A stretch of 64,000 nt of DNA from JACKAQ01 sp965227145 (GTDB lineage Bacteria; Calditrichota; Calditrichia; RBG-13-44-9; J075). The stretch spans positions 5,952,001 to 6,016,000 of the forward strand of contig OZ245730.1 in the NCBI GenBank assembly GCA_965227145.1, given 5' to 3'. This document shows, one piece after another, positions 61,980 through 64,000 of the stretch. The position numbers and the translations under genes are program-made. How positions within the stretch are numbered: position 1 is the first letter of the stretch; each line of letters starts with the position of its first letter. The notes beneath the pieces are model-generated. The model saw only the letters and a program-made list of their open reading frames with translations, had not been told where the DNA came from and did no database searches.

Positions 61980-62621
61980 CTACTTCGCATAAAGTCCGCC
62001 GTTGCCTTTCAGCCAATCGGCGACGTCATCCGCTGCGCGCGCGATGCTGTTATCGGAGATATCCAGTTCCAGCGTCGGTAAAATGGATTTGGCGACCCAC
62101 TCGCGCATCGCTTCCTGTTCTTCGATAAATATTTGCAAATCATCGTATTGCGATGGATTGCCGGATACTTTCAGCCGTTCCTCCCGCGCGGCAGCGAACG
62201 AATCGGGTGTGCGGGTGCAAAAAACGAGGTGAAATCCCACCGCGTGCAGCCGTTCTTCCAGCCAGCGAAAATCGTAAAATTTATCGCGCGCCCGCGCCTG
62301 AAACATCTGTGTGGAAAGGTGAAACCGGTCGATGATCCACGAATAATAGCGCTGCAGCTCGAACAATCGCGCCCAGGTGGCGTAGGTTTCCATCGCCAGT
62401 TGCTCCTCCTGTGGCTCAAAATTGATCAGCCCGCGACCCCACGGAAAATTGGTAAATGCGCACCATTCCCCGGAAATCAGCGGTGAGTGATAGCGGTATT
62501 TTCGCGGTCCGACAATGCGCGGGTGCTCGTTCAGCGCAAACGCGATGTCCGTTTTCATGGTCAGCCGCGTGCCTTCGAGAATGATTTTCGGGCAGAGTTT
62601 TTGTCCCATTTTCGATGCCAT
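61980..62621 (-). CDS. P-loop kinase-like protein with degenerate Walker A
   Basis: 213 residues. IILEGTRLTMKTDIAFAL occupies the place of a nucleotide-kinase P-loop but reads GTRLTMKT, so the Gly before Lys-Thr is Met. IDRFHLSTQMFQARARDKFY followed by LEERLHAVGFHLVFCTRTPD matches the DR.H/lid pattern of thymidylate and deoxynucleoside kinases. It lies between the HlyD adaptor and the ATPases of an efflux operon and is an odd member there. It may bind a nucleotide without catalysis or phosphorylate an unknown substrate. The exact family is unrecognised. Confidence 0.62.
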   Translation of the reverse strand: MASKMGQKLCPKIILEGTRLTMKTDIAFALNEHPRIVGPRKYRYHSPLISGEWCAFTNFPWGRGLINFEPQEEQLAMETYATWARLFELQRYYSWIIDRFHLSTQMFQARARDKFYDFRWLEERLHAVGFHLVFCTRTPDSFAAAREERLKVSGNPSQYDDLQIFIEEQEAMREWVAKSILPTLELDISDNSIARAADDVADWLKGNGGLYAK

Positions 62622-62645
62622 TTTTTTAGTTTCAATTACCGCGCC

Positions 62646-62694
62646 CTTCGGCTACGCTCAGGGCTCATTGCAAGGTGGCTGAGCGTAGCCGAAG
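62646..62694. repeat. Inverted repeat CTTCGGCTACGCTCAG
   Basis: Exact 16-base inverted arms (62646-62661 and 62679-62694) around a 17-base spacer, between the HlyD gene and the kinase-like gene. This CTTCGGCTACGCTCAG sequence is a widely dispersed bacterial palindrome type. Confidence 0.8.
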
Positions 62695-62699
62695 CCCCT

Positions 62700-63578
62700 T
62701 TATCCTTGCAACCGCACTTCCACCGGCATGCCATGTTTGAGCACGCCGTCGGGATTTTTCACGAGAATTTTCACCGCGTAAACCAGCGATGTGCGCGTTT
62801 CCGGCGTGAGAATATTTTTCGGGGTGAATTCCGCCTGCGGGCTGATCCACGCGACCGTGCCGCTGAGCGACTGCGCGCTGCCATCCACCGCGACCGTGGC
62901 GCTTTGCCCCTGACGGATTTCCGGCAGTTGCGTTTCCGAAACGTAAATTTTCACCCAGACTTCGTCAATTTGGATAATTTCCACGATGGGGCTGAGCGGC
63001 GGAATCGCTTCGCCGGTTTCGTAATATTTTTCGGAAACCACGCCGCCGGCCGGTGCGATGATTTGCGCATCGCCAATTTTTTTGTTGAGCAAACCCAACT
63101 GTGCTTCCAACTGTTTGCGTTTGGCGTCCAGCACCCGGAAGCTCTGCTCGGCGGTTTCCCGGGCGGATTGCGCGTTACGCAACTGGATGGTCAGGTCGTC
63201 CAGCGTTTGCTGCGGCGCGGCGTTGTTGCTCACCAGTTTCGCGATACGCGATTGTTTTTCCTGAACATAGCTCTCGTTTTGTTTTGCCTGATTGAGTTGT
63301 GTCCGGGCGACGCTCACCTGCACGGAAAGCTCCTCCAGTCCGGCGGAAAGCTGCGCACGCTGGAGCGCCAGTTCAACCGTATCGACTGTCGCAATTGCTG
63401 CGCCGGCGTCGATTTTATCGCCGGTATCCACAAAAATCTGGGTCAATTTGCCGCCGGTGAGCGCGGGCACCTGCACGGTTGTGCCTTCAACAATCGCCGT
63501 GTATCCGCGTTGTTCGGTATCATTACAGCTCCAAAACAGTAAACTGCTGATTGTCAGTAAAATCAAATATTTAGCCAT
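62700..63578 (-). CDS. HlyD/MFP-family efflux adaptor lipoprotein
   Basis: 292 residues from the ATG at 63578 (GGAG nine bases ahead). The signal sequence ends FWSC (lipid anchor). A biotinyl-lipoyl half (VPALTGGKLTQIFVDTGDKI), a long coiled coil (LALQRAQLSAGLEELSVQVS to AEQSFRVLDAKRKQLEAQLG) and a second lipoyl half (IIAPAGGVVSEKYYETGEAI) are followed by a beta-barrel domain. It bridges the inner-membrane ABC pump to a TolC channel, whose gene lies next upstream. Confidence 0.92.
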   Translation of the reverse strand: MAKYLILLTISSLLFWSCNDTEQRGYTAIVEGTTVQVPALTGGKLTQIFVDTGDKIDAGAAIATVDTVELALQRAQLSAGLEELSVQVSVARTQLNQAKQNESYVQEKQSRIAKLVSNNAAPQQTLDDLTIQLRNAQSARETAEQSFRVLDAKRKQLEAQLGLLNKKIGDAQIIAPAGGVVSEKYYETGEAIPPLSPIVEIIQIDEVWVKIYVSETQLPEIRQGQSATVAVDGSAQSLSGTVAWISPQAEFTPKNILTPETRTSLVYAVKILVKNPDGVLKHGMPVEVRLQG

Positions 63579-63646
63579 CGGAAAATTCTCCGTGAATCGA
63601 TGTTTTTTGTCAATTTTTATACGCATTTAAGGTTATTTTCAATTTT

Positions 63647-63730
63647 TTAACCGCAGAGCGCTCAAAGATCGCTGAGGATAAATTCATAAAAAACAAAACC
63701 TCCGGGCTCTCTGCGATCTCTGCGGTTAAA
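63647..63730. repeat. Inverted dispersed repeat of the CCGCAGAG/CTCTGCGG type
   Basis: TTTAACCGCAGAGCGCTC at one end and GCGATCTCTGCGGTTAAA at the other, with a second internal GGGCTCTCTGCG copy. It fills most of the gap between the TolC-like and HlyD genes. Fragments of this repeat type are also seen near 10801 and 17540. Confidence 0.7.
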
Positions 63731-63768
63731 TCAGTTATTGCATCGGCGTCATATTTATCCTTTATCAA

Positions 63769-64000
63769 TTAACCTTTATCCTTCCCCAAAGTGCCCGTGG
63801 CAAAATCGAGCTGCAGCCGGTATTGCTCCCACTCGATCAGCCGTTGCTGCAGCAGCAATTCCGCCTGCGTGAGCGCGGTTTCGGCGTTGCGCACGTCGAG
63901 CGTAGTTGCCAATCCCTGCTCATACGCCGTGCTCGCGATGCGATAACGCTCCTGCTCCTGCGCCACCAACTGCCGCTGAAAACGGATTTGAGTGCGGGCA
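63769..64000 (-). CDS. TolC-family outer-membrane efflux protein, C-terminal fragment
   Basis: Open to the window edge; the 5' part lies beyond it. The visible 76 residues include QERYRIASTAYEQGLATTLD, VRNAETALTQAELLLQQ and WEQYRLQLDFATGTLG, the second TolC repeat with its coiled-coil and C-terminal strand. First visible gene of the efflux operon. Confidence 0.88.
   Translation of the reverse strand, partial: ARTQIRFQRQLVAQEQERYRIASTAYEQGLATTLDVRNAETALTQAELLLQQRLIEWEQYRLQLDFATGTLGKDKG

Noticed and set aside
62487..63542. 351-codon open frame on the + strand
   Set aside because: Antisense to the HlyD and kinase-like genes; Phe/Arg/His-rich with no motif. The HlyD reading has clear lipoyl and coiled-coil domains.
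1..64000. tRNA, rRNA, prophage or insertion sequence genes
   Set aside because: No cloverleaf, rRNA segment, integrase, transposase or phage structural gene could be recognised on either strand.

Overview
The window reads as a chromosome segment of a Gram-negative, probably environmental and at least facultatively anaerobic bacterium of the FCB group. A Calditrichota or KSB1-like lineage fits best. The evidence is a PorV/PorQ-type protein, a secreted protein ending in an NYPNPFNPTT type-IX-secretion sorting domain, TonB receptors, a short primary sigma factor without region 1.1, and multiheme cytochromes. This placement is inference: no rRNA or tRNA gene is visible. Coding density is high, and the gaps are rich in short palindromes and purine heptamer repeats.

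Region 1 (1-20050, + strand) is a polysaccharide-use locus. It holds the 3' end of a TonB-dependent receptor, a large secreted protein, a PorV-like protein, a sugar ABC importer (binding protein plus two permeases, no ATPase), a lipoprotein and two large secreted or periplasmic proteins of (alpha/alpha)6-barrel glycosidase type, a Gfo/Idh/MocA dehydrogenase, and two GH130 phosphorylase-like enzymes. Outer-surface cleavage, import and phosphorolysis of a beta-mannoside-like glycan is the simplest reading.

Region 2 (20190-25540, - strand) is an extracellular electron transfer locus: a b-type membrane protein, a membrane-anchored decaheme cytochrome, a DsrE/YedF-like protein, a DmsE/MtrA-type decaheme cytochrome and an MtrB/PioB-type outer-membrane barrel. 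The barrel gene contains one in-frame TGA followed at a suitable distance by a stem-loop resembling a bacterial SECIS. YedF-like proteins are linked with selenium metabolism. A selenocysteine-containing porin-cytochrome component is therefore a real, testable possibility and is the most interesting item here; a nonsense mutation or sequence error is the main alternative.

Region 3 (25670-41400, - strand) starts with a cation diffusion facilitator, followed by a probable exopolysaccharide locus: two APH-fold kinases, an AlgE-like outer-membrane channel, a glycosyltransferase fused to a polysaccharide deacetylase domain, an ABC exporter, a heparinase II/III-like lyase and three further glycosyltransferases.

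Region 4 (41600-49410, - strand) has a TPR protein, a small lipoprotein, a sigma-54 activator with a degenerate receiver, and an oligopeptide-type ABC importer with translationally coupled genes.

Region 5 (49960-57140) holds an RsbW-type anti-sigma kinase, a CapA-like phosphoesterase, the primary sigma factor, a DUF3267 membrane protein, a 5'-nucleotidase, a small membrane protein and an FG-GAP/ASPIC secreted protein.

Region 6 (57360-64000, - strand) is a YbhFSR-like drug or lipid efflux operon: TolC (partial), HlyD, a kinase-like protein with a degenerate P-loop, two ATPases and two ABC-2 permeases, with a four-helix-bundle S23-type gene lodged inside it.
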